A stretch of DNA of 17,768 bases from NCBI GenBank assembly GCA_045134375.1, contig JBGUVL010000063.1, positions 1-17,768 on the forward strand. Direction: 5' to 3'. A model generated the notes under the pieces. The model had not been told where the DNA came from and did no database searches. It saw nothing but the letters and a program-made list of their open reading frames with translations. Positions 1-7,380 of the stretch are shown here, piece by piece (position 1 is the stretch's first letter; the number at the start of each line of letters is the position of its first letter). Source of the stretch: JBGUVL01 sp045134375. Lineage in GTDB: Bacteria > Bacillota_I > Bacilli_A > Erysipelotrichales > Erysipelotrichaceae. Made by a program: the position numbers and the translations under genes.

Positions 1-121
1 TTACCCATTTATTTACATGATCAGGAAGCCCTTTATGCTTTACTCCATATGGATCATTAATCCATTTTCAATTTTTTTGTTTAAGGACATATTCTATTTC
101 AAATTCTTGTGAATGTTTCAT
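1..121 (-). pseudogene. Short ORF interrupted by an in-frame stop, truncated by the window edge
   Basis: An ATG at 121-119 has a good GGAGG Shine-Dalgarno 8 nt upstream (134-130). It opens a reading frame of only 17 codons (MKHSQEFEIEYVLKQKN) before a TGA at 70-68. After the TGA the same frame stays open to the window edge for 22 more codons and looks protein-like (contains INDPYGVKHKGLP). That suggests a gene broken by a nonsense mutation, or two short pieces. A run of seven A lies just before the stop, but shifting frame there meets new stops quickly. I do not recognise the family. A strong SD masked by a hairpin is a layout known from some transposase genes, so a mobile-element remnant is one possibility. 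It could also be non-coding. Low confidence. Confidence 0.3.
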
Positions 122-127
122 AATAAA

Positions 128-160
128 AACCTCCAAAGCTATCCTACAACTTTAGAGGTT
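128..160 (-). terminator. Hairpin behind nrnA; possible terminator that also masks an SD
   Basis: On the minus strand an 11-bp stem with one G-U pair (arms 160-150 and 138-128) encloses an 11-nt loop and is followed by TTTTTATTAT. It lies about 70 nt after the nrnA stop codon, and no other good terminator is visible before it, so it could end the smc-nrnA transcript. The 3' arm also contains the GGAGG that would serve the ATG at 121, so read-through RNA would hide that ribosome binding site. Either or both roles are possible. Confidence 0.5.
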
Positions 161-231
161 CCCATCATTCATAATCTGTTTTTTTATTTTGTTTTACTCA
201 ATATTTTTTTGAAAAACACTTTCTAATTCAA

Positions 232-1161
232 CTAATATAATTGATCTAAAATAGAAACTAAGGAATCAATCTCTTCTAGTGTTAATTTTTTAACTCCACA
301 GGCATTTTTATGACCGCCTCCACGGAAATCATTAGCAACCTTATTAATCGCTATTGTTCTAGAACGAAGACTTCCATTATATAGCTTTGATTCATCATAG
401 CTCTCATCTTCGGTGAACAAACACCAAATAGGAAATTCATTGACATTTGCTAATGCAAAAACCTTTTCTTTTGCTTGATTATACGTTAATCCAAATTGCT
501 GATATTCTTCTGCGTTCATTATCGCATAAGCAACTTTTCCTTTTATCTGTACTTTATTACGAATTAAATTGATGTAATAAAATTCATCAGCACTCATTCC
601 TGAAGTTGCTTCTTTCACAGCACTTACATCAACTCCACATTGCAAAAGAAAAGCAGCAGCAAGCAACGTTTGATCACTAGTGTTATTTGTTGTAAACCCA
701 AGAGAATCAGCGATTAACCCATAGTAAAGATAGGTCGCGCATTCTTTAGTGACATAAAATTTGTGTTTCTGAAACAGAAAAGCTAAGATTTCACAGGTTG
801 CTGCAGCATGCGTATCAACATAACTATCATCTGCATAATTTTCCACTAAAATATGATGATCAATTTTTACTAATTTTTTAGCTAATCGAAAACGTTGATC
901 ATCAATTCTTGCCGTGTCTGCGGTATCTAACACAAAAGCGATCGAAGAGGCAATGATCTCATCCTCTACATCATCAATTTCAGGAAATAATGAAAAGCAA
1001 CTACCTACACTATTTCCTATTACATATATTTTTTTGTTTGGAAATGCGGATTGTAAAAAGCATTTCAAGCCAAATTGAGCACCTAAAGCATCCTGATCCG
1101 CTATTTGATGACGAAATATCACCACAGAATCAAAAGGCTCCACTACCGATAAAATGTTCAT
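232..1161 (-). CDS. nrnA: DHH/DHHA1 phosphoesterase, NrnA-like oligoribonuclease / pAp phosphatase
   Basis: Predicted cytosolic Mn-dependent phosphoesterase of 309 aa that degrades 2-5 nt RNA fragments (and pApA) and dephosphorylates pAp. Visible motifs: RHQIADQDALG at residues 17-27 (family form RHxxPDGDAxG), DTAD at 79-82, the DHH triad at 101-103, and the C-terminal DHHA1 substrate loop GGGHKNACG at 281-289. Length matches Bacillus NrnA (about 313 aa). I chose the ATG at 1161 because it overlaps the ackA stop as TAATG, has a weak AGGG upstream, and gives the usual N-terminus. An in-frame ATG at 1188 would add nine residues lying inside ackA. It is the last intact gene of the smc-ftsY-ylxM-ackA-nrnA run and is probably translationally coupled to ackA. 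The family assignment is firm; the exact substrate preference is inferred. Confidence 0.93.
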   Translation of the reverse strand: MNILSVVEPFDSVVIFRHQIADQDALGAQFGLKCFLQSAFPNKKIYVIGNSVGSCFSLFPEIDDVEDEIIASSIAFVLDTADTARIDDQRFRLAKKLVKIDHHILVENYADDSYVDTHAAATCEILAFLFQKHKFYVTKECATYLYYGLIADSLGFTTNNTSDQTLLAAAFLLQCGVDVSAVKEATSGMSADEFYYINLIRNKVQIKGKVAYAIMNAEEYQQFGLTYNQAKEKVFALANVNEFPIWCLFTEDESYDESKLYNGSLRSRTIAINKVANDFRGGGHKNACGVKKLTLEEIDSLVSILDQLY

Positions 1162-2360
1162 TATTGAAACCCTAATATACGATAACAATCACGAGCAATC
1201 ATAACTTCTTCATTCGTTGGAATCAAATAAACTTTTGTTTTTGAATCGTTCTTACTTAATTCTGCTTCCTTGCCACGAAGACCATTGTTTTTTTCTGAAT
1301 CAAATTCAATATTCATTGTTGGTGCCAAATGCGCTACAATCTTTTCACGCATTACACAGTCGTTTTCTCCAATTCCTGCAGTAAATACGATTGCATCACA
1401 TCCACCCATTTGAACATAATAACTTCCTACGACCTGTACCACACGATTGATAAAAAGACGCTGTGCTAAATCTGCACGATAATTTCCTTCTGCCACTGCT
1501 TTTTCAACATCTCTACCATCGCTAGAAACACCAGATACTCCTAACAAACCAGATTTTTTATTTAAATAAGTATCCATTTCTGATGTTGTACAGTTTAATT
1601 TTTCCATCATGTAAGGAACAATGGCAGGATCAATATCACCACAACGAGTTCCCATCATAACTCCACCTAATGGCGTAAATCCCATCGATGTATTGTAACA
1701 TTTTCCACCAACAACAGCCGAAATACTCGCTCCTCCTCCTAAGTGACAAGTAATGATTTTTGTATCTTCAATGTTCATTCCCATCAAATCTGCACAGCGT
1801 TCTGAAACATATTTGTGAGAGGTTCCATGTGCACCATATCTTCTAACTTTGTGATCCGTATACCATTCATAAGGTACAGCAAAAATATAATTATCATCTG
1901 GCATTGTTTGATGGAAGGCAGTATCATAAGTGAATGTATGTTCAATTTCTGGTAAAGCTGCTTTAAAAGCACGATAACCAACCAATGCACCAGGATTATG
2001 CAAAGGGGCTAATGCACACAATTCCTCAACTTTATTTTCTACACCTTCATCAACCTTTGTTGAACATGAAAAATACTCTCCCCCATGAACGATACGGTGT
2101 CCTGCTCCTTTGATTTCATCCAAAGATGCCACAATTTTGTGTTCTACTAACGCATTCAAAAGTAAATCTACTGCCGCTGAATGATCTTTTACTGGCAACG
2201 TTTTGCTTACCTTTTCTCCCTCTACTGCAATCGTAAAGATCGCATCATCAAATCCAATTCTTTCAACGATTCCATTCGTTAATACTTTTTCTTCTGGCAT
2301 TTCATACAACTGAAATTTTAACGAAGAACTTCCTGCATTTACTGAAATAATTTTTGTCAT
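1161..2360 (-). CDS. ackA: Acetate kinase
   Basis: Catalyses acetyl phosphate + ADP to acetate + ATP, the substrate-level phosphorylation step of acetate fermentation, in the cytosol. The 399-aa length matches the family (about 395-400). Visible signatures: N-terminal VNAGSSSLKF at 7-16, HRIVHGG at 88-94, the catalytic block DTAFHQTMP at 146-154 with D146, AHGTSH at 177-182, the phosphate-binding CHLGGGAS at 205-212, GTRCGDIDP at 237-245 with R239, and FTAGIGEN at 326-333. The start has an AAGGAGG Shine-Dalgarno five bases upstream. It begins 10 nt after ylxM and its stop overlaps the next start, so it looks like an internal operon gene with no promoter of its own. The partner gene pta is not in the window. 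Finding ackA in the SRP/SMC neighbourhood, where Bacillus has ffh after ylxM, is unusual. Confidence 0.98.
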   Translation of the reverse strand: MTKIISVNAGSSSLKFQLYEMPEEKVLTNGIVERIGFDDAIFTIAVEGEKVSKTLPVKDHSAAVDLLLNALVEHKIVASLDEIKGAGHRIVHGGEYFSCSTKVDEGVENKVEELCALAPLHNPGALVGYRAFKAALPEIEHTFTYDTAFHQTMPDDNYIFAVPYEWYTDHKVRRYGAHGTSHKYVSERCADLMGMNIEDTKIITCHLGGGASISAVVGGKCYNTSMGFTPLGGVMMGTRCGDIDPAIVPYMMEKLNCTTSEMDTYLNKKSGLLGVSGVSSDGRDVEKAVAEGNYRADLAQRLFINRVVQVVGSYYVQMGGCDAIVFTAGIGENDCVMREKIVAHLAPTMNIEFDSEKNNGLRGKEAELSKNDSKTKVYLIPTNEEVMIARDCYRILGFQ

Positions 2361-2370
2361 AATTTCCTCC

Positions 2371-2688
2371 TTATTCTATTTCAATTAGCTTTTTAACGAT
2401 TTCTCTAACCTTACCATTATCTAATTTAAGCAATTCATCATAACATTTGTTCCTTTTATGGAACTTATCTGTTAGATGTAATTTCTTTTCATAATTATCA
2501 AGTATTGTTTCAACCCTGCGAATGAGATCTGAAACAGCACTACGACTAATATCTTGATTTTCTGCAATTTCTGCTAAAGAGTAATCTTCTCGATAGTAAA
2601 GATTCATTACATCACGTTGTTTCTCTGTTAACAACGATTCGTACCAATCAAGATATTCATTGATTTTTTCATATTCCTTACTTTTCAT
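2371..2688 (-). CDS. ylxM: YlxM/p13-family helix-turn-helix protein, SRP-associated
   Basis: Small 105-aa protein of the YlxM/P13 family, normally encoded beside ffh or ftsY and thought to act with the signal recognition particle pathway. The N-terminal half carries a sigma-70 region-4-like helix-turn-helix: TEKQRDVMNLYYREDYSLAE (21-40) followed by IAENQDISRSAVSDLIRRVE (41-60). The C-terminal half is a charged helix. It overlaps the end of ftsY by 11 nt and has AAGGA seven bases before its ATG, which supports translational coupling. In Bacillus ylxM is followed by ffh; here it is followed by ackA. The family call rests on sequence pattern plus position next to ftsY. The binding target (SRP RNA, Ffh or DNA) cannot be told from sequence. 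Confidence 0.92.
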   Translation of the reverse strand: MKSKEYEKINEYLDWYESLLTEKQRDVMNLYYREDYSLAEIAENQDISRSAVSDLIRRVETILDNYEKKLHLTDKFHKRNKCYDELLKLDNGKVREIVKKLIEIE

Positions 2689-3652
2689 CGATCAATCCTT
2701 CACAAAGACCATATAAATAAGAATGAATTTCAAATGGACGTAAATCGTCCACTTTTTCTCCTAATCCAATGTATTTTACACCAAGACCTAATAAGTCGCG
2801 AATTGCAATCACAATTCCACCTTTTGCAGTTCCATCCAACTTTGTCAAAATGATACCGTTGACATTCGTAGCTTGCAAAAACAATTCGGCTTGTGATATA
2901 CCATTTTGACCGGTTGTCGCATCCAATACTAACCATACATAGGATGGTTCATTAGGAATTTCTTTTGCGATTACTTTATGCATTTTGCTTAATTCATTCA
3001 TTAAGTTTACTTTATTTTGTAATCTACCTGCTGTATCACCAATCAATACATCAATATTATGCTCTTTTGCATAACGACAACCATCCACCAAAGCAGCGCT
3101 TGGATCGCCATTTTCTCTTCCCATTATACAAGGGATAGACAAACGATCTGCCCATCGCTTCAATTGATCAATAGCTCCCGCACGGAACGTATCGGCTGCT
3201 ACAACGGCAACACTTTTTTGTTCTTCAATAAAATGTTTAGCTAGTTTCGCTGTTGTTGTCGTTTTCCCGCTTCCATTCACACCAACCATTAAAATAACGG
3301 TAGGTCCATTGTTATTGTATGTAAATGGAACTTCTTCCCCTTTTTTTTCATAAAGATCAGCCATAACTTCAATTAAACATTCATTGATTTCGATCATTGT
3401 TTTCAATTTTTCATTTTTCGCTTTTTTCTCTACATGATCCACAATCTTTTGTGCGGTTTTAATTCCAATATCCGCTTCCAAAAGAATAATCATAAGTTCT
3501 TCTAAAAACTCTTCATTAACACCATTAAAATTATTCGTTAAACGTTTAATTTTCTCAGCAAAAGAACTACGAGATTTGCTCAAGCCACTCAAATAAATAT
3601 CTTTATCTTTTTCACTAGAAAAAGCATTTTTCAATTTTGAAAAAAATCCCAT
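2678..3652 (-). CDS. ftsY: Signal recognition particle receptor FtsY
   Basis: SRP GTPase that docks ribosome-nascent chain-SRP complexes at the membrane for co-translational insertion. The 324 aa contain an N-domain four-helix bundle (about 20-110) and an NG GTPase domain: P-loop GVNGSGKTTTT at 124-134, DTFRAGAIDQLKRWA at 154-168 (insertion-box region), DTAGR at 206-210, TKLDG at 270-274 and the closing GLGEKVDDLRPF at 296-307. The long acidic A domain of E. coli FtsY is absent, as in Bacillus (329 aa). Membrane contact would then rely on the short basic/amphipathic start MGFFSKLKNAF. The ATG overlaps the smc stop as TAATG. Position between smc and ylxM matches the Bacillus rnc-smc-ftsY-ylxM order. 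Confidence 0.98.
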   Translation of the reverse strand: MGFFSKLKNAFSSEKDKDIYLSGLSKSRSSFAEKIKRLTNNFNGVNEEFLEELMIILLEADIGIKTAQKIVDHVEKKAKNEKLKTMIEINECLIEVMADLYEKKGEEVPFTYNNNGPTVILMVGVNGSGKTTTTAKLAKHFIEEQKSVAVVAADTFRAGAIDQLKRWADRLSIPCIMGRENGDPSAALVDGCRYAKEHNIDVLIGDTAGRLQNKVNLMNELSKMHKVIAKEIPNEPSYVWLVLDATTGQNGISQAELFLQATNVNGIILTKLDGTAKGGIVIAIRDLLGLGVKYIGLGEKVDDLRPFEIHSYLYGLCEGLIDEK

Positions 3653-6591
3653 TAAGCATTCACCTCATCTTTCTCAATATAATTTATCGCATCTTGTAGA
3701 TTTACTCGTAAAAATTGTGATACTCCATTTTTTTTCATGGTCACCCCATATAGTGCATCGCATTGTGCCATTGTACCTGGTCGATGTGTTACAATAATAA
3801 ATTGCGAATCTCCTCGAAAACGTGATATATATTTTGCAAAACGTTCTACATTGGCTTGATCCAACGCTGCTTCTACTTCATCAAAAATACACAAAGGAAC
3901 CGTTCTTGCCTTTAAAATGGCAAATAGTACACACATTGCAATCATTGATTTTTCACCACCAGAAAGCAGTTGCATTGATTTTATATCCTTTCCTGGTGGT
4001 TGCGCATCAATTTCAATACCGGAACCCAACACATCCTCTGGATTGCTAAGATAAAGCTTTGCTTTACCTCCACCAAACAAGGCTTTAAAAGTACCATCGA
4101 GCTCATCATTAATTTTATTAAACATCTCAGAAAACTGTGATTTCATTACTTCATCCATCTCATCAATCGCCGTTAAAATCGTATTTTTTGCTGCAATTAA
4201 CTCATCTTTTTGTGATGTCAACAAATCATATCGTTCTTTTACTTCCTGATATTCCTGAGGAGCATCTAAATTCACATTACCAAGCCGAGCAATTTCTTCT
4301 CTCAATAACAATACATCTTTTCTCGCTTGATCCATATCCATATCGCGATCGTAAATTTCTTGGGCATATTCAAACGTCATTTCATAAGTACTAGATAAAC
4401 GATGCAATGCATTGTCAAGATTTGTTTCTGCTTTTGCTAAACGGATATCTTGTTCTTTTTCAATTGTTAAAATAGCATTTAATTCACGGCGCGAAGCACG
4501 AATAGTGGCTTCTCTTTTTTCTACTTCCATTCCTAATCGATAACGTTTCTCTCTTTTTCCTGATAACTCATTTGATATATCATCTCGTTTCGAATACATA
4601 GAAGAAAGTTTTACCACTAAATCGTCTGTTTCTATCCCTTCTTCTTGCTCTATTTGATTAGGATTTAATTCTTCATATTGATCTTTCAATTTCTCATATT
4701 TTGCTTTTTTTGCCTCCATCACTGGTTGCAATTTTGCAAGAGATAACTGTGTTTGCATCATTTTTTCTTCATTTGCTTGACGAATTCCATCTTTTTCATA
4801 CAATATTTCATTCATCTTTTTTGAACGTATCAACTGCTCTTGTAACGTCTTTTCCACTTGTTTTAGTTCCTGTTCGATGGTCATTGGAGAATAAGCGTCT
4901 TTGACTTTTCCTCCACTCATACTTCCACCTTTATGAACGACATCACCATCTAAAGTAATAATTTTATAACGGAATTTCAAACGTTTTGCTAATTCGTTTG
5001 CATTTTTTAAATCATCACATATAAGTACATTACCAAGCAATGAAGTGGCAACAATTGTAAATTCCTCATCACAATCTACAAAATCACAAGCACAACCTAA
5101 AAATCCATCACTATTCTCACAAATAATGAAATCTTCTTCCTGAACAAAATGCTCCTTTAATACCGGGATTGGTAAAAAAGTTGCCCTTCCACCTTGATTT
5201 TTTTTCAAATAGGAAATGGCATGACGAGCACTTTCACTGTCTTCACTTACAATATGATATAACGCTGCACCTAAAGCATTAGAAATAGCTATCTCATAGT
5301 TTTCGTGTGGCTTCAATAGTTGTGAGACAACTCCCTTGATTCCATAAAGTGATGACTTAGCTTGCATAATTGATTTTACCCCTTGTTGATGATTAAATGG
5401 TTGTTTCATTAAATTTTTAAGGACTTCTTTACGGTTTTCCAATTTATTTAGATAAGAATAAAGTTTATTGGTAGACCCTTGTAATTCATTGACTTCATTA
5501 TTTAAAACTTCCATCTTTTCTTTCATTAACTCAAAATCAGCAGTCATATCACGATAACGTTTCTCACGATCCAGATACTCGTATTCAGCTTCTTTTACCA
5601 TTTCCTTTAACTGCTTCATTTTTTCTGCATTAGAGGCATATTCCAAAGCATATTTACGTTTTTCATCGAGTTCTACTTTACGAGCTTCTAACGATGATAT
5701 TTCATTGACAACGTTCATAAATTCATTTTGCAATTTATGCGTTTGCTGATCCAAAATGGACATTTCCTTGCGGGATGTTTCATTTTTTTGATCTTCCACT
5801 TGAATACTTGCCTGAGCGATTGTCTTTTGAGAATCAATGTCAAATGATTGATTTTTAATTTCTTCCATTGTATTTTGTAATTTTTTAATCTCATCCACAA
5901 TAACACTGATTTCAATTGTTTCAAGTTGTTCTTTTTTTACTTTGTAAAGTTCTGCTTTTTTTGCTTGTTTTGCTAATGGATTCAAACGATGTTCTAATTC
6001 TTCAATAATATCTTCTACACGCAATAAATTTTCCTGCGTACGATTCAATTTATTTAAGGATTCATTTTTACGCTTCTTATATTTGGCAACTCCCGCTGCC
6101 TCTTCAAACAATGGACGGCGCTCTTCTGGTTTAGAATCAGCAAAACTTGAAATATTACCTTGTGAAATTACGGATAGTGAATCTCTTCCTAATCCACTAT
6201 CCATGATCATATTAGTAATATCTTTCAAACGACACGGCGTTTTATTGATATAATATTCCCCTTCTCCTGTATTACGATGTAATTTTCTAGTGATTGATAC
6301 TTCTTCAAAATCAATATTTAAATTTTTTCTGCTATTATCAAATATTAATGTAACTTCAGCGAAATTTACTGCACTACGATATTGAGAACCTGCAAAAATC
6401 ACATCATTCATACTTCCCCCTCTAAGTGATTTAGCGCTTTGCTCTCCTAATACCCAACGTATCGCATCATTGATATTACTTTTTCCACAGCCATTTGGAC
6501 CGACAATTCCAGTTACTTCTTTATCAAAATTGATAATGGTTTTATCAGCAAACGACTTAAATCCCTGTAATTCTATGCGCTTTAAAAACAT
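3652..6591 (-). CDS. smc: Chromosome partition protein SMC (short coiled-coil form)
   Basis: ATPase of the Smc-ScpAB condensin that organises and segregates the chromosome. I place the start at 6591 because AGGAGGAG lies five bases before that ATG. An ATG at 6609 has no SD and would be only about 7 nt from the predicted transcription start. The protein is 979 aa. Numbering from the chosen start: Walker A GPNGCGKSN at 31-39, Q-loop SVISQG near 140, hinge about 403-564 (ends GGSMSGGK), ABC signature LSGGEKSM at 876-883 and Walker B/D-loop IFDEVEAALD at 902-911. All catalytic elements are present. Most Bacillota SMCs are about 1170-1190 aa; the missing ~200 residues come from the two coiled-coil arms (roughly 230 and 205 residues here). 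No frameshift is evident. First gene of its operon, ahead of ftsY. Confidence 0.97.
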   Translation of the reverse strand: MFLKRIELQGFKSFADKTIINFDKEVTGIVGPNGCGKSNINDAIRWVLGEQSAKSLRGGSMNDVIFAGSQYRSAVNFAEVTLIFDNSRKNLNIDFEEVSITRKLHRNTGEGEYYINKTPCRLKDITNMIMDSGLGRDSLSVISQGNISSFADSKPEERRPLFEEAAGVAKYKKRKNESLNKLNRTQENLLRVEDIIEELEHRLNPLAKQAKKAELYKVKKEQLETIEISVIVDEIKKLQNTMEEIKNQSFDIDSQKTIAQASIQVEDQKNETSRKEMSILDQQTHKLQNEFMNVVNEISSLEARKVELDEKRKYALEYASNAEKMKQLKEMVKEAEYEYLDREKRYRDMTADFELMKEKMEVLNNEVNELQGSTNKLYSYLNKLENRKEVLKNLMKQPFNHQQGVKSIMQAKSSLYGIKGVVSQLLKPHENYEIAISNALGAALYHIVSEDSESARHAISYLKKNQGGRATFLPIPVLKEHFVQEEDFIICENSDGFLGCACDFVDCDEEFTIVATSLLGNVLICDDLKNANELAKRLKFRYKIITLDGDVVHKGGSMSGGKVKDAYSPMTIEQELKQVEKTLQEQLIRSKKMNEILYEKDGIRQANEEKMMQTQLSLAKLQPVMEAKKAKYEKLKDQYEELNPNQIEQEEGIETDDLVVKLSSMYSKRDDISNELSGKREKRYRLGMEVEKREATIRASRRELNAILTIEKEQDIRLAKAETNLDNALHRLSSTYEMTFEYAQEIYDRDMDMDQARKDVLLLREEIARLGNVNLDAPQEYQEVKERYDLLTSQKDELIAAKNTILTAIDEMDEVMKSQFSEMFNKINDELDGTFKALFGGGKAKLYLSNPEDVLGSGIEIDAQPPGKDIKSMQLLSGGEKSMIAMCVLFAILKARTVPLCIFDEVEAALDQANVERFAKYISRFRGDSQFIIVTHRPGTMAQCDALYGVTMKKNGVSQFLRVNLQDAINYIEKDEVNA

Positions 6592-6622
6592 AATCTCCTC
6601 CTGACGCATAAATGCTTCTATA

Positions 6623-6631
6623 ATTATAGCA
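6623..6631 (-). promoter_or_regulatory. Extended -10 promoter for smc-ftsY-ylxM-ackA-nrnA
   Basis: Reading the minus strand, TGC at 6631-6629 directly precedes a perfect TATAAT at 6628-6623: an extended -10 element. No good -35 is visible at 16-18 bp, which is tolerated when TGn is present. Transcription would start near 6616, about 25 nt before the smc ATG, with AGGAGGAG in between. The promoter faces away from the hemolysin III promoter in the same 105-bp divergent region. Confidence 0.7.
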
Positions 6632-6657
6632 TAAATTTTTGAATAGATTGATTATAT

Positions 6658-6686
6658 TTGACCTTTTTATAAGAATAGATTAGAAT
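6658..6686 (+). promoter_or_regulatory. Sigma-A type promoter for the hemolysin III gene
   Basis: TTGACC (6658-6663), a 17-bp spacer and TAGAAT (6681-6686): each box has five of six consensus bases at ideal spacing. The predicted start near 6693 gives a leader of about 22 nt, containing AGAGGTGG (6703-6710) four bases before the ATG. Confidence 0.8.
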
Positions 6687-6714
6687 AGAAATAATTATCG
6701 TAAGAGGTGGGAAA

Positions 6715-7380
6715 ATGAAAAATAATCGTTTCAAAAAAATTATGTCCGGTGTTTTTCGTCTTAGTTTTAAAGAAGAAGTATTCAATTGTGTCAGTCATGG
6801 TATCATGGCTTTACTCATGTTGTTTCTAATTCCCACATGTGCTGTTTATTCCTATGCAAAATACGATATCATTCGCTCTGTTGGTGTCAGTATTTTTACC
6901 ATCTGCTTATTCTTAATGTTCCTTGGATCTACTTTGTATCATTCCATGTATTATAGTAGTCCACAAAAAGCAGTCTTTCGTATTTTAGATCACATTTTTA
7001 TCTATTTTGCCATTGCCGGCAGCTACACTCCAATCGCATTGAGTTTAATCGGTGGTTGGGAAGGAACCTTGATTTTAATCATACAATGGACCATGGTCCT
7101 AGTTGGAATATTGTATAAATCACTAGCAACCAACTCTCTACCAAAACTATCTTTAACAATTTATCTAGTAATGGGGTGGACAGCAGTATTATTCATACCT
7201 TTATTATTAAGAAATGCTAATATTCCGTTTTTAACATTCATCATCATTGGTGGTATTCTATATTCCATTGGAGCTGTATTCTATGCGAAAAAAAACATGA
7301 AATATTCGCATGTCATCTGGCATTTTTTCATTAGTATTGCCAGTATCACACATTTTATTGCGATTGTTTTCTTGATGTAA
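6715..7380 (+). CDS. Hemolysin III / PAQR-family seven-TM membrane protein
   Basis: Integral membrane protein of 221 aa in the HlyIII/YqfA branch of the PAQR superfamily. Some members are reported to be pore-forming or to influence membrane lipids; the true bacterial role is unsettled. Seven hydrophobic segments are visible. The conserved polar residues are all present: EEVFNCVSHG at 20-29 (E20/E21, H29), STLYHS at 72-77 (S72, H76), LDHIFIYFAIAGSYTP at 91-106 (D92, H93) and YSHVIWHF at 197-204 (H199, H203). The S-H-D-H-H set is the presumed metal site of the superfamily. It is the only plus-strand gene, with its own promoter and SD, set between two minus-strand housekeeping clusters, so it is a monocistronic insertion into them. 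The name hemolysin is historical and does not establish toxin activity. No clear terminator follows it. Confidence 0.93.
   Translation: MKNNRFKKIMSGVFRLSFKEEVFNCVSHGIMALLMLFLIPTCAVYSYAKYDIIRSVGVSIFTICLFLMFLGSTLYHSMYYSSPQKAVFRILDHIFIYFAIAGSYTPIALSLIGGWEGTLILIIQWTMVLVGILYKSLATNSLPKLSLTIYLVMGWTAVLFIPLLLRNANIPFLTFIIIGGILYSIGAVFYAKKNMKYSHVIWHFFISIASITHFIAIVFLM

Noticed and set aside
68..121. Programmed frameshift at the A7 run, or TGA read as tryptophan
   Set aside because: Shifted frames hit stops within a few codons. The intact genes here encode Trp with TGG and use TGA as a stop (topA, trmFO), so a reassigned code is not supported.
1162..1188. Upstream ATG of nrnA at 1188
   Set aside because: It would add residues not typical of the family and lie inside ackA; the ATG overlapping the ackA stop fits the family N-terminus.
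6592..6609. Upstream ATG of smc at 6609
   Set aside because: No SD, only about 7 nt from the predicted transcription start, and the six extra residues include the SD region of the better ATG at 6591.
6715..7380. Hemolysin III gene as a virulence toxin
   Set aside because: The PAQR/HlyIII family is widespread in harmless bacteria and sequence alone does not show hemolysis.
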